A DNA stretch of 64,000 bases from Thermocrinis minervae (GTDB lineage Bacteria; Aquificota; Aquificia; Aquificales; Aquificaceae). The notes under the pieces were generated by a model. The model did not search any database and had not been told where the DNA came from. It saw nothing but the letters and a program-made list of their open reading frames with translations. Shown here in pieces: positions 48,502 to 57,890 of this stretch (positions within the stretch are counted from its first letter, which is position 1; every line of letters starts with the position of its first letter). The position numbers and the translations under genes are program-made. The DNA lies in assembly GCF_900142435.1 (NCBI RefSeq), contig NZ_LT670846.1, forward strand, positions 124,001 to 188,000. Reading direction: 5' to 3'.

Positions 48502-48792
48502 ATGAAGGAAATTTTACAATCCAAGGAGTTTGAGCAGCTGGTATCAGCAAAGAATACTGTGGCCTTTACACTTACGGCATTGGAGCTTATAGTCTACTTT
48601 GGTTTTATACTTTTGCTCGCTTTTAACAAGCAGATTTTTTCGATAAAGATAGGAGAAAGCATGCCCTTGGGAATACCCTTAGGCATAGGGGTAATCGTCA
48701 TTTCTTGGATACTTACAGGAGTATACGTATACTGGTCTAACAAGGTCTACGATCAGAAGGTTCAGGAGATAAAGAAAAAGCTAGGGAGGTAA
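48502..48792 (+). CDS. yjcH: DUF485 family membrane protein (YjcH-like)
   Basis: 96 residues with two membrane helices (LTALELIVYFGFILLLAF and LGIGVIVISWILTGVYVYW) and charged ends. YjcH/DUF485 proteins are regularly encoded just before actP and thought to assist it. GGGAGG is 6 bases before the ATG, and actP follows after 6 bases. Confidence 0.88.
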   Translation: MKEILQSKEFEQLVSAKNTVAFTLTALELIVYFGFILLLAFNKQIFSIKIGESMPLGIPLGIGVIVISWILTGVYVYWSNKVYDQKVQEIKKKLGR

Positions 48793-48798
48793 AGAACC

Positions 48799-50340
48799 AT
48801 GCAGAAGACATCCCTTGGTCAACCCAACGCAGTAGCCATTTTTTTCTTCTTTCTCTTTGTGATAGTAACCCTTGCTATAACCTACTGGGCGGCTAAGAGA
48901 ACTAAAACCGCCACGGAGTTCTATGCTGCAGGTAGGAGTGTATCGGGCTTTCAAAACGGCCTTGCCTTGGCCGGTGACTACATGAGCGCCGCCTCTTTTC
49001 TGGGTATTGCGGGTCTTGTGGCCCTCAAAGGATACGACGGGCTTATATACTCCATAGGTTTCCTCGTAGGTTGGCCCATAGTCATGTTCCTTGTGGCAGA
49101 ACAGCTCAGAAATTTGGGAAAGTACACCTTTGCGGATGTAGTGTCCTACAGGTTGTCTCAAAAGCCTATAAGGATAGCAGCTTCTTTGGGTGCTTTGTCT
49201 ACCGTCATCCTGTACTTGATAGCCCAGATGGTGGGCTCAGGAAGCCTTATAAAGCTTATGTTTGGAATACCCTATGAGTACGCTGTAGTGATAGTGGGTA
49301 CCATAATGATAGCTTACGTGCTCTTCGGCGGCATGCTTGCTACAACGTGGGTACAGATAATAAAGGCCGCTCTACTCCTAGGTGGAGCTACACTCTTAGT
49401 TATCCTATCTCTGGCACATTACAACTTTGACTTAACTGGGATCTTCAACGATGCCGTAAAGAAGTATGGTGAAAAGGTTCTACTTCCCGGTGGTTTGGTA
49501 GCCAACCCATGGGACGCTCTGTCTTTGGGTATGGCCCTCATGTTCGGTACGGCTGGACTCCCCCACATACTCATGAGGTTTTACACGGTTCCAGACGCAA
49601 AGGAGGCCAGGAAGTCTGTCTTTTACGCCACGGGCTTTATAGGTTACTTCTACATACTTACCTTTGTAATAGGCTTTGCGGCTGCAGTCATAGTGGGTAG
49701 AGAAACCATAACCAGCATAGACAAGGGTGGAAACATGGCAGCGCTCCTACTCTCAGAAGCAATAGGTGGTACAGTTTTCTTGGGATTTATAGCTGCTGTT
49801 GCTTTTGCTACCATACTGGCCGTTGTGGCAGGTCTTACCCTCGCAGGAGCTTCCACGCTCTCCCACGACCTGTACGCAAACGTTGTAAGGGGCGGACACT
49901 CTTCCGAAGGGGAGGAAGTAAAGGTTGCTAAGATAGCTACCCTGGTGCTTGGTGTGATAGCCATACTCTTAGGAATAGCCTTTAAGGGTCAGAATGTGGC
50001 CTTCATGGTAGGTCTCGCCTTTGCCATAGCTGCAAGTGCCAACTTCCCAGCTCTTGTTATGTCCATATTCTGGAAGAAGTTCACCACAGCTGGAGCTGTA
50101 GGAAGCATACTGACTGGAACCATAGCCTCCGTAGTCTTGATAATACTTAGTCCCACCGTGTGGGTAGACCTACTCAAAAACCCTACCCCCATATTCCCAT
50201 GGAAGAACCCAGCCCTCATATCCATGCCTTTGGCCTTCCTGGTAGGCATAATCCTATCTCTCCTAAAGCCTGAGAAGAGTGCTGAAGATAAATGGGAAGA
50301 GGAAAAGGTAAGGTCTTACCTGGGCATAGGAGCGGACTGA
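48799..50340 (+). CDS. actP: Cation/acetate symporter
   Basis: 513 residues, a sodium:solute symporter family protein with about 13 membrane segments. It has [56 protein letters not shown], the ActP core, and [22 protein letters not shown]. It takes up acetate and similar short acids with a cation. Its setting between yjcH and the cNMP/CBS gene, opposite acs, supports acetate as substrate. The Shine-Dalgarno GGGAGG lies inside the yjcH end. Confidence 0.93.
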   Translation: MQKTSLGQPNAVAIFFFFLFVIVTLAITYWAAKRTKTATEFYAAGRSVSGFQNGLALAGDYMSAASFLGIAGLVALKGYDGLIYSIGFLVGWPIVMFLVAEQLRNLGKYTFADVVSYRLSQKPIRIAASLGALSTVILYLIAQMVGSGSLIKLMFGIPYEYAVVIVGTIMIAYVLFGGMLATTWVQIIKAALLLGGATLLVILSLAHYNFDLTGIFNDAVKKYGEKVLLPGGLVANPWDALSLGMALMFGTAGLPHILMRFYTVPDAKEARKSVFYATGFIGYFYILTFVIGFAAAVIVGRETITSIDKGGNMAALLLSEAIGGTVFLGFIAAVAFATILAVVAGLTLAGASTLSHDLYANVVRGGHSSEGEEVKVAKIATLVLGVIAILLGIAFKGQNVAFMVGLAFAIAASANFPALVMSIFWKKFTTAGAVGSILTGTIASVVLIILSPTVWVDLLKNPTPIFPWKNPALISMPLAFLVGIILSLLKPEKSAEDKWEEEKVRSYLGIGAD

Positions 50341-50348
50341 TCCTCCTA

Positions 50349-50364
50349 CCCGCCTGCCGGCGGG
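50349..50364 (+). terminator. GC hairpin between actP and the DUF294 gene
   Basis: CCCGCC/GGCGGG forms a perfect 6-base stem with a 4-base loop, 9 bases after the actP stop. No T tract follows. It may be a partial terminator or an mRNA-stability element lowering expression of the next two genes relative to actP. Confidence 0.4.
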
Positions 50365-50374
50365 CTCCTTTAGC

Positions 50375-52213
50375 ATGCAAGACGCAGAAGTTTTCCTCTC
50401 TCAGATAGAACCCTTCAAAAACCTACCACAGGAAGAGATAAGACGTGTGGTCTACAACCTTTGTGTTAGGTACTACAGAGCTTCGGAGGAGATTTTTAGA
50501 AAAGGAAGTACTCCTACAGAGCACCTCCTCATACTCAGGAAGGGGGCCTTAGTAGTAGAAGAGAATGATCAAATTCTACAGCTACTGCATGAGGGAGACG
50601 TTTTTGTCCTTCCTTCAAAACCTTTAGACTTTTCAGTCAAAGCGAAAGAAGATTCTGTAGTATTCTTTCTACAGAAGGGCATATTCTTGAATCTTTTACA
50701 AAAATACAGTTCCTTCGTGGAGTACTTCACGGAGGAGGTATCAAAAAAGATACAGAGAGCTTTACCTAAGGTAGATCCTTCCATAGACAAACTCTTCAGC
50801 ATAAGAGTTACAGACCTTAACTACGAAAAGCCCATCCTTGTAGACAAGGATACAGATATAGGTCAGGTTTTAAAGTTTGTAGCTCAGTCTGAGCTTGGTA
50901 GCGTGATCGTTGACCTAAAGGGGCAGTATGGAATAATAACAGACAGGGATCTTATAAAGTTGCTGGCAAAGGAGCCAGAAGCCAAAAGGTTGACGGCTAA
51001 AGATGTATGCTCTACACCTCTCATAGGTGTTAATAAGGAAGCGTCTTTATTCCAAGCCATACTGCTCATGGCCAAACACGGTATAAGGAGGGTAGCCATC
51101 TACGACAATGACAAACCCATAGGCCTTCTTGATGACAGAAGCATAATAACCTACCAGACTAAGAACATCATATCCCTCACCCAGCAGATAGACAAAGCCA
51201 AAACTTTGGAAGACTTAAGGTATGCCTATACTCTGGCTAGAGAAAGTTATGTGGACTTCATAATGCGTGGGATAGACCCTCAGATGCTTGGCCTTTACAT
51301 ATCCGAGATAAACGACAGGATAATGAAAAGAACTGTCCTGATCACAATCCAGGAGATGGAAGTTGAACCCTTAGTACCCTACAGCATAATGGTCCTAGGA
51401 AGTGAAGGTAGGAGAGAGCAAAACTTAGGTACAGACCAAGACAATGCACTAGTTTACTTAGAAGAACCTCTGCTCGATGTGGACATCAAAAGGTATTTTG
51501 AGGAGTTTTCCCGACTGTACATAAAGAACCTTCTAAGTGTAGGCTTTCCCGAATGTCCAGGCAAGGTCATGCTCTCCTACCCAGACTGGCGGAAAAACTT
51601 CAACGAATGGACCAAGGCCATAACCTCTTGGATAGAAAAACCAGAAGAGAAGAACATGATAAACCTGAGCATACTCCTAGACGCTAGGAGTGTGTTTGGT
51701 GATCAGATAATAGTAGAAAGGTTAAAGAACACCATCTTTCAAAGGGTGGAGGAGTTTCCTCGTGTTTTGTCCTTCCTCTCCTTAAGTGCCGTAAAGTTTA
51801 AACCTCCCCTAGGCTTCTTAGGAAGCCTGGTTGTAGAAAAGTCAGGAGATCACAGGGGAGAATTAGACCTCAAGAAGGGTGGCATATTCCCCATAATGCA
51901 CGGAGTTAGAGTCCTATCCCTGGAGTACAAGGTAGAGGATCTAAACACCTTTGACAGGATAAACCGCCTGCAGGAAAAGGGAGTACTTAGCAAGGATATG
52001 GCTAGAGACCTTACAGAAAGTTACAGGTTTTTGCTCTCCCTAAGGTTTAGATCTCAGGCCCGCAAGGTGCTTATGGGAAAAAACCCGGACAACTACGTAA
52101 ACCCCGATGAGCTTTCAAAAGTGGAAAAGAGCCTTCTGAAAGAGATCTTTAGAACAGTGGAACGCTTTCAAGACTTTATAAGAGAACACTACAAGCTTGC
52201 GTACTATCAATGA
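50375..52213 (+). CDS. cNMP-binding/CBS/DUF294 nucleotidyltransferase-like regulator
   Basis: 612 residues with three parts. Residues about 1-125 form a cyclic-nucleotide-binding-like beta roll. About 140-255 are two CBS domains (VGVITDRDLI-type motifs, here YGIITDRDLIKLL and IGLLDDRSII). About 290-612 are DUF294 and its C-terminal domain, with the nucleotidyltransferase-type GSEGRREQNLGTDQDNALVY. The family resembles GlnD and is widely found next to actP and a DnaQ-like exonuclease. The activity is unproven; adenylate or cyclic nucleotide sensing is likely. There is no obvious Shine-Dalgarno after the hairpin upstream. It overlaps the exonuclease gene by 4 bases. Confidence 0.85.
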   Translation: MQDAEVFLSQIEPFKNLPQEEIRRVVYNLCVRYYRASEEIFRKGSTPTEHLLILRKGALVVEENDQILQLLHEGDVFVLPSKPLDFSVKAKEDSVVFFLQKGIFLNLLQKYSSFVEYFTEEVSKKIQRALPKVDPSIDKLFSIRVTDLNYEKPILVDKDTDIGQVLKFVAQSELGSVIVDLKGQYGIITDRDLIKLLAKEPEAKRLTAKDVCSTPLIGVNKEASLFQAILLMAKHGIRRVAIYDNDKPIGLLDDRSIITYQTKNIISLTQQIDKAKTLEDLRYAYTLARESYVDFIMRGIDPQMLGLYISEINDRIMKRTVLITIQEMEVEPLVPYSIMVLGSEGRREQNLGTDQDNALVYLEEPLLDVDIKRYFEEFSRLYIKNLLSVGFPECPGKVMLSYPDWRKNFNEWTKAITSWIEKPEEKNMINLSILLDARSVFGDQIIVERLKNTIFQRVEEFPRVLSFLSLSAVKFKPPLGFLGSLVVEKSGDHRGELDLKKGGIFPIMHGVRVLSLEYKVEDLNTFDRINRLQEKGVLSKDMARDLTESYRFLLSLRFRSQARKVLMGKNPDNYVNPDELSKVEKSLLKEIFRTVERFQDFIREHYKLAYYQ

Positions 52214-52833
52214 TAAGGTTTATATACAAAAAGCTCAAACCAGACATCTTCTACCAGTTTAACTGGGATGTAGACCTAAACACTCCTGTTGAGGATGCAT
52301 GTTTTGTAGTGTTTGATACGGAAACGACAGGACTTGACATAAAAAAGGATGTTCCCATAAGCATAGGTGCCTTCAAGATAGAAAAGCTTCGTATAGAAAT
52401 GTGGAAAAGCTTTAGCAGGGTCATTAAGACGGATAGGATCTTTGAAGAATCCATAAAGGTTCATGGCATAACACCCATGGATCTCTCAAACGCTGAAGAG
52501 CCAGTAAAGGTATGCAGAGAGTTTTTAGAGTATTCAAAGGGATGCGTGTTGGCAGGTTTCTTCTTAACTTTGGATGTGAGTATGGTAAGAAAGCTCGTAG
52601 TAAAGGAATGTAAGGGAGTGTTTTTACCATACGGTATAGACCTATTGGACCTTCTGGAGGAGAGGTTCGTAGGTAAGGATCTTATGCAGGTACTCAAGGC
52701 ACACGGGATAAGTCCGCTCGGCCGTCTGCACAACGCCCTTGAGGATGCCTACCTTACAGCCTTGCTGTTCCTTATATACCTAAAAAGGTATGCACGAAAG
52801 AAGCTCAAGGACCTGCCCATAAAAGTCTTTTAG
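52210..52833 (+). CDS. DnaQ-like 3'-5' exonuclease
   Basis: 207 residues of the DEDDh exonuclease fold: VFDTETTGLD (Asp/Glu of ExoI), an Asp-bearing FLTLDVSMVRKL (ExoII) and HNALEDAYLTALL (ExoIIIepsilon, His and Asp). It could be a proofreading-like or RNA/DNA trimming nuclease. It is always a companion of the DUF294 gene in acetate clusters of many bacteria, so it may not be the replicase epsilon subunit. The start overlaps the upstream stop (ATGA). Confidence 0.85.
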   Translation: MIRFIYKKLKPDIFYQFNWDVDLNTPVEDACFVVFDTETTGLDIKKDVPISIGAFKIEKLRIEMWKSFSRVIKTDRIFEESIKVHGITPMDLSNAEEPVKVCREFLEYSKGCVLAGFFLTLDVSMVRKLVVKECKGVFLPYGIDLLDLLEERFVGKDLMQVLKAHGISPLGRLHNALEDAYLTALLFLIYLKRYARKKLKDLPIKVF

Positions 52834-52878
52834 GAATATAATTATATAATGAAATTTTTATAAAGGAGGTGGCTAGAA

Positions 52879-53085
52879 ATGACTATGGATAGAATGCTGA
52901 GGCTTACTTCTGGAGTGGTACTTCTTATAGTGCTGCTAGTTGGTATAATGCCTTCGGATGTACATTGGTTTTGGAAAGCCTTTTTGGCTTTCATGTCCAT
53001 AAACCAGATACAGTCAGCCTTCACCAACTGGTGTCCAGTAGTAACCCTTTACAGGAAGCTCGGCATAAAGGAGTGCACCTGCTAA
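52879..53085 (+). CDS. DUF2892 (YgaP-type) small membrane protein
   Basis: 68 residues with two short hydrophobic segments (LTSGVVLLIVLLVGIMP and FWKAFLAFMSINQIQSAF). The end NWCPVVTLYRKLGIKECTC has the cysteine-rich tail typical of the DUF2892 family related to the YgaP membrane part. AAAGGAGGTGG precedes the ATG by 7 bases, supporting expression despite the small size. A role in sulfur transfer is possible for the family but unproven. Confidence 0.8.
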   Translation: MTMDRMLRLTSGVVLLIVLLVGIMPSDVHWFWKAFLAFMSINQIQSAFTNWCPVVTLYRKLGIKECTC

Positions 53086-53110
53086 AGGAGAGTTTATATT
53101 AATAAAAGGG

Positions 53111-53959
53111 ATGGAAATAATAATAGCTGAGCATGCCGGGTTTTGTTTTGGTGTAAAAAGAGCCATAAGACTCGCAGAAGAGTCAGCCAAAGAAGCAGAG
53201 GGAAACGTATACACAGAGGGTCCCCTTATACATAACCCACAGGAGGTCAGAAGGCTAGAGGCCCTTGGTGTAAAGGTACTAAATGGCAACACTCTAAAAG
53301 GTGGAGATACCATAATCATCAGATCTCATGGAATACCACCAAAGAGAGAAAGGGAGCTTTTGAGCAAGGGTATAAAGATAGTAGACGCCACCTGTCCCTA
53401 CGTGAAAGCTGTACATGAGGCAGTTCAAAAGCTCTCTAAAGAAGGTTACTTTGTAGTCATCGTGGGAGAGAAGAACCACCCAGAGGTCATAGGCACCTTG
53501 GGGTACTTGGAAGAAGTGGGCGGAGTCGGGACGGTAGTAGAGTCTAAGGAAGACCTTAAGGATGTTCTAGGTAAGGAAAAAGTAGGAGTGGTGGCACAGA
53601 CTACGCAGAACGAACAGTTCTTTAAGGAAGTGGTAGGGGAGATAGCCCTTTGGTGCAAGGAACTTAAGGTTATAAACACCATATGTAACGCAACCTCCGA
53701 GAGGCAAGAAGATGTATACAAACTGGCAGGCAACGTGGATGTGATGATCATAGTAGGTGGAAAGAACAGCGGCAACACTAGAAGGCTTTATGAGATATCT
53801 AAAGCTCTAAACCCAAAGAGCTATCACGTAGAGACGGCGGAAGAGCTACAAAAAGAGTGGTTTGAGGGAGTCAAAAGGGTAGGTATAACTGCGGGCGCAT
53901 CAACACCCGACTGGATCATACAAGAGGTCTACCAGAGGATAAAGCACCTATGTTCTTAG
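53111..53959 (+). CDS. ispH: 4-hydroxy-3-methylbut-2-enyl diphosphate reductase
   Basis: 282 residues. The last step of the MEP isoprenoid pathway, giving IPP and DMAPP. The three [4Fe-4S] ligand cysteines lie in AGFCFGVKRAI, VDATCPYVK and NTICNATSERQ. The His and Thr active-site segments (EGPLIHNP, RSHGIPP) and SGNTRRLYE are present. The 3' end overlaps the next gene by 10 bases. Confidence 0.97.
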   Translation: MEIIIAEHAGFCFGVKRAIRLAEESAKEAEGNVYTEGPLIHNPQEVRRLEALGVKVLNGNTLKGGDTIIIRSHGIPPKRERELLSKGIKIVDATCPYVKAVHEAVQKLSKEGYFVVIVGEKNHPEVIGTLGYLEEVGGVGTVVESKEDLKDVLGKEKVGVVAQTTQNEQFFKEVVGEIALWCKELKVINTICNATSERQEDVYKLAGNVDVMIIVGGKNSGNTRRLYEISKALNPKSYHVETAEELQKEWFEGVKRVGITAGASTPDWIIQEVYQRIKHLCS

Positions 53960-54447
53960 CCTTAGTTCTCTTAATACTCCTGAACCTTTCTGTAGCACAG
54001 GATCTCTACTCAGAATTTCTAGCAGAACAGCTAAAAACCTTAGATTACAAAAACAAGGCCATAGTTGTAGGCAAAGGCAAGAAGGAAATGATTACCTTCA
54101 TGAACGTGGATTGCCCACACTGTAGAAAAGAATGGAAGGAGTTAAAACCACATTTAAGGAAGCTAAAACTTTACGTGTTCCTGGTACCCTTTGAGAAGTG
54201 GCCAGGAAACACAGAAAAGACTGCTTACGTTCTGTGTTCAAAGGACAAAGTAAAGACCTTAGACATGGTACTCTCTGGAAAGTTTGACGGAAAGCAGCTT
54301 CCTAAAACTTCGTGCGAACTCCTTCAAGAGCACACAAAAGCTGCGCAACAGCTCGGCGTTAAAGGTGTACCTTACAACATAATCCTACCTGAATACAAGG
54401 TTATAGAAGGCTATTCTCACAACCTTCTGAAGGCTTTAGGCCTTTGA
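53950..54447 (+). CDS. Secreted thioredoxin-fold protein with CPHC motif
   Basis: 165 residues. A signal peptide (MFLALVLLILLNLSVAQ) is followed by a thioredoxin fold with DCPHCRKEW as the redox site and GVKGVPYNIILP as the cis-proline loop. A second cysteine pair (C near 81 and near 104) could be structural. It is likely a periplasmic disulfide isomerase or reductase of DsbC/DsbG type, perhaps serving cytochrome c maturation. It overlaps ispH upstream and the P-loop kinase gene downstream. Confidence 0.82.
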   Translation: MFLALVLLILLNLSVAQDLYSEFLAEQLKTLDYKNKAIVVGKGKKEMITFMNVDCPHCRKEWKELKPHLRKLKLYVFLVPFEKWPGNTEKTAYVLCSKDKVKTLDMVLSGKFDGKQLPKTSCELLQEHTKAAQQLGVKGVPYNIILPEYKVIEGYSHNLLKALGL

Positions 54448-54959
54448 TGAAAAGGCTCGTCATAACAGTAGGGCTCTCGGGAAGTGGTAAATCCTATATC
54501 TCAAGCCTATTAAAAGATCACTTCGGTTACGAATGGATAAGGAGCGATCTGATCAGGAAAGAGCTGGCAGGTTTAGATCCTAAACAGAAGGTAAAGGAAG
54601 GTTACCTACAGGGTATATACTCCGAAGAGTTTACTAGGCGCGTCTACGAAGAGATGCTAAGGAGAACAGAAAAGCTCCTTAAAGAAGGGAAAAAGGTAGT
54701 CGTTGATGCTACCTTCCTTAAAGACTGGCAGAGGAAGATGTTCTTGGAGAAGTTTCCAGACCTGGTTATGCTATGGGTAGTGGCGGACGAAGAAGAGATT
54801 AAGAGGAGGTTAAAAAACAGGGTAGACATCTCGGATGCCGATTGGGAGGTGTACCTAAAACAAAAAGAGAGCTTCGAAGAACCAGAAGGTGCCATAAAGA
54901 TACACACTCAGAAGAGTAAAGAGGAACTAATCCAAGAGCTTAAGCTCGTGCTATCATAA
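54447..54959 (+). CDS. P-loop kinase (AAA_33/gluconate-kinase-like)
   Basis: 170 residues from the ATG overlapping the preceding stop by one base. The P-loop VGLSGSGKSYISSLL is at residues about 8-20, followed by RSDLIRKELAG and DATFLKDWQRK, a pattern seen in small ATP-dependent kinases of the AAA_33 group. The substrate is unknown; RNA ends, nucleosides or small alcohols are used by relatives. It is followed by fabG after 4 bases. Confidence 0.8.
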   Translation: MKRLVITVGLSGSGKSYISSLLKDHFGYEWIRSDLIRKELAGLDPKQKVKEGYLQGIYSEEFTRRVYEEMLRRTEKLLKEGKKVVVDATFLKDWQRKMFLEKFPDLVMLWVVADEEEIKRRLKNRVDISDADWEVYLKQKESFEEPEGAIKIHTQKSKEELIQELKLVLS

Positions 54960-54963
54960 TGCT

Positions 54964-55713
54964 ATGCTGTGCATAGATCTGTCAGGCAAAAAGGCCCTGG
55001 TAAGTGGCTCAACCCGCGGCATAGGCAAAGCTATAGCCCTCTACCTAGCAAGGGCTGGAGCCGATGTAATAGTAACAGGTAGGGACAAAAACAGAGCTCA
55101 GGATGTAGCACAAGAGATAGAAAAAGAAACGGGAACTAAAGCCTTCGGCTTTGAATTAAAGCTGGACAACCCAGAAGCCATAAAAGAATCTTACGATGAG
55201 ATAGAAAGAGAAGTAGGCCCAGTAGATATCCTTGTCAACAACGCGGGGATCACAAAAGACAAACTCTTCTTAAGGATGTCTCTGGAAGATTGGGAAGAGG
55301 TGTTAAGGGTAAACCTTACAGGGACCTTCGTGCTTACCTCGCTTGTAGTGAAGGGTATGATAAAGAAAAGGTTCGGAAGGATAATAAACATATCCTCCGT
55401 GGTTGGGTTTACGGGCAACGTGGGTCAGGTAAACTACTCTTCTACCAAAGCAGCGCTTGTGGGCTTTACCAAGAGTTTAGCCAAAGAGCTCGCAAACAGA
55501 AACATAACCGTAAACCTTGTGGCACCAGGCTTTATAAAGACGGACATGACCCAGAACCTTCCAGAGGATCTAAAGGAATCGTACCTAAAAAACATACCCT
55601 TGGGCAGGTTCGGAGAGCCAGAAGACGTGGCCGGAGTGGTAGCCTTCCTCTGTTCTCCATACGCAGACTACATAACGGGGCAGGTAATCCACGTAAACGG
55701 TGGCATGTACTAA
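54964..55713 (+). CDS. fabG: 3-oxoacyl-ACP reductase
   Basis: 249 residues, short-chain dehydrogenase. The Rossmann motif SGSTRGIGKAIA (NADPH) and catalytic Ser (INISSVVG), Tyr (VNYSSTKAALVG) and Lys are visible. FabG reduces 3-oxoacyl-ACP in fatty-acid elongation. The C-terminal GQVIHVNGGMY is the usual FabG end. No other fab gene is adjacent. It abuts the helicase gene. Confidence 0.94.
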   Translation: MLCIDLSGKKALVSGSTRGIGKAIALYLARAGADVIVTGRDKNRAQDVAQEIEKETGTKAFGFELKLDNPEAIKESYDEIEREVGPVDILVNNAGITKDKLFLRMSLEDWEEVLRVNLTGTFVLTSLVVKGMIKKRFGRIINISSVVGFTGNVGQVNYSSTKAALVGFTKSLAKELANRNITVNLVAPGFIKTDMTQNLPEDLKESYLKNIPLGRFGEPEDVAGVVAFLCSPYADYITGQVIHVNGGMY

Positions 55714-57591
55714 ATGTACCAGCTGTACGAGTACTTAGTATCCAAAGGCTACGAGAGGAGAAGAGTACAGGAAGAGTTCTTCAACGTAGTTAGAGACCTT
55801 GAGGGAAAGGTGTACCTAGTAGAAGCTCCGACGGGCACAGGCAAAACTTACAGTTATCTTATACCCATCATAGAAGAAGGTAAGAAAGCTATAATCTCCA
55901 CAGGTACCAAGCTTCTACAAGATCAACTAAGAAGGGATCTAGAAACTCTCAGCAACTACGCTTACATAATCCTAGGCAAGAAACTCACTTATACCATACT
56001 AAAAGGGAAAAGTAACTACCTTTGTTTAGACGCTTACCACCGGATGGAACAAAAACCGATCGTTCTTGAGATTTTCCTCTCAAACCCAGAGTTTAACGGA
56101 GACCTAGAGCTAGTAGACTTAGATCCAGAAACGAAAGAGGAGCTAGGTATAGATGAAGACTACTGTAGTCCAAGCTACAGGAAGATATGCCCTTACTTTG
56201 GCGAGTGTTATTATTGGACAAGGGTGAGAAAGAGGTTACAGAGCTCTCAGATAATAGTCGTTAACCATGCCCTCCTGTCCCTCATGGAAATAGAAGATGC
56301 TTCCGAAAGACTCCTTATAGTGGACGAAGCCCACGAGCTTGACAGATATATGGTAAGTACCAACTCAATGAACATAAGCACCTACTTTCTCCTAAAGAAA
56401 GTAGTGAACAAGCTAACGCAGGATACAAGTTCAGAGTACAACAGCTTGAAGCGTAATATAAAGACCTTCTTTAATTACTTCGATCCTTATTTGGAGCAAA
56501 AAGACAACCATCCTCTTAGCAGCCTTAAAGAGTTTTACGACGCTTTTATGGAGCTTATATGTATCCCTGTAATCAATCTTTTTGCAGAAAAGAGTAAACA
56601 GCTGCTTTCTGAAGTCAGAAAAAGCTTGGAAAGTAGGGTATATATATGCCAAGAGCTAAAAGACTATCTTCTTGAGCTTGGCCTTTTTGAAGATTTATTA
56701 GAACATAAGGGAACATACTCTGGTGCTTCTGAAGAGGACAGAAAAATACTAAAAAACATAAAGGATTATGAACTACTACAAAAACGGTTAAACAAGCTGC
56801 TCAACTTTGCCGATGCTATGAAGAAAGAACCCGATGGCTTTGGCTACTCGATAAGTAAAGAGTGGAGCGGAAGGTTAAAAGACTATAACTACACACTATC
56901 CATCTTTCCCATCTTCTCCGAGTTTCCCACCAAAAAGTACAAAGGTGTCCTCTTTACTTCAGCCACTTTAGACCCTAAAGAGTTTGCTATGAGTATTGGA
57001 GTAAAAGGCAAGTTTCATAAACTTGAGCACACCTTACCCTACGATAGGGTGAACTTCCTAGTCTATATGGTGGACCCAAGGGATGAAAGATGGAAAGATT
57101 GTCTTAAGTACGCCTTCAAGTATCTGAGAAGTATTTACGATAAGGTACTTGTACTTTTAACCAACAAGGAGCATGCCCACGTATTCAAAGATGAGGAGCA
57201 TATAGGTTTTCAAGGAGAAAGAAACCTGCCTTTACTTCTCAAAGACCTTCAAGAAGGAAATATAAAAGCTTTAGTAGGTTTTGACAGTCTTTGGTTTGGT
57301 ATAGACATAAAGGGTCAGAAGGGGATATTGATGTCCAAGCTGCCTTTTGATAACCCAGATGATCCCATCATATTTCACAGGATAAGGTTCCTAGAGCGGA
57401 TGGGAGAAGACTCCTTTGAATACCAAAAAAGAAGGGCACTCATAAAGTTTAGGCAGGGTGTGGGTAGGCTTATAAGGTCAAAGGAAGACGGTGGCACTAT
57501 AATCCTATGCGACAAAAGACTGTTTAAATTCAAAGAGTTTAAAAAGGTGCTAGAAGAACTGGGAATAAACCCAGTTCGTGTATACGTTTAA
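55714..57591 (+). CDS. DinG/XPD-family Fe-S helicase
   Basis: 625 residues. Walker A is EAPTGTGKTYSY, the DEAH box is IVDEAHELD, and four cysteines for a [4Fe-4S] cluster lie between them (NYLC, EDYC, KICP and GECYYW). Later motifs include FTSATL, GFDSLWFGIDIKG and RQGVGRLIRSKEDGG. Such helicases unwind forked or R-loop substrates. The length fits DinG without a nuclease domain. Its last bases overlap the convergent nfu gene by 4. Confidence 0.88.
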   Translation: MYQLYEYLVSKGYERRRVQEEFFNVVRDLEGKVYLVEAPTGTGKTYSYLIPIIEEGKKAIISTGTKLLQDQLRRDLETLSNYAYIILGKKLTYTILKGKSNYLCLDAYHRMEQKPIVLEIFLSNPEFNGDLELVDLDPETKEELGIDEDYCSPSYRKICPYFGECYYWTRVRKRLQSSQIIVVNHALLSLMEIEDASERLLIVDEAHELDRYMVSTNSMNISTYFLLKKVVNKLTQDTSSEYNSLKRNIKTFFNYFDPYLEQKDNHPLSSLKEFYDAFMELICIPVINLFAEKSKQLLSEVRKSLESRVYICQELKDYLLELGLFEDLLEHKGTYSGASEEDRKILKNIKDYELLQKRLNKLLNFADAMKKEPDGFGYSISKEWSGRLKDYNYTLSIFPIFSEFPTKKYKGVLFTSATLDPKEFAMSIGVKGKFHKLEHTLPYDRVNFLVYMVDPRDERWKDCLKYAFKYLRSIYDKVLVLLTNKEHAHVFKDEEHIGFQGERNLPLLLKDLQEGNIKALVGFDSLWFGIDIKGQKGILMSKLPFDNPDDPIIFHRIRFLERMGEDSFEYQKRRALIKFRQGVGRLIRSKEDGGTIILCDKRLFKFKEFKKVLEELGINPVRVYV

Positions 57592-57851
57592 AAGCCAAAG
57601 GTGGTAGGAATGTCAAGGTTTACGTCCTTTACCTCCTTTATCTCTGGGAACCTATTCCTAAGAGCCCTTTCTATACCTGCCTTCAGAGTAAGAACGGACA
57701 TACCACAACCTGCACACGCCCCTATCATCCTAACCAAGACGGTACCATCCTCTGTAACGTCCACTAATTCCACGTCTCCTCCATCAAACCTAAGGGCTGG
57801 CCTTATCTCATCCAAAACAGCCTCTATTTCTTCTCTAGTAGGCATACCCAT
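57588..57851 (-). CDS. nfu: NifU C-terminal-type Fe-S scaffold
   Basis: About 87 residues from the ATG preceded by AGGAGG at 7 bases; a TTG two codons upstream is possible. The CxxC cluster motif is in GACAGCGMSVLTLKAGIE. NFU proteins hold and deliver [4Fe-4S] clusters. It forms a functional set with Mrp and the many Fe-S enzymes here. It is divergent from rimM. Confidence 0.92.
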   Translation of the reverse strand: MGMPTREEIEAVLDEIRPALRFDGGDVELVDVTEDGTVLVRMIGACAGCGMSVLTLKAGIERALRNRFPEIKEVKDVNLDIPTTFGF

Positions 57852-57890
57852 CCTCAAACCTCCTTTCCAAAGAGTTTAATATAAATTCTT

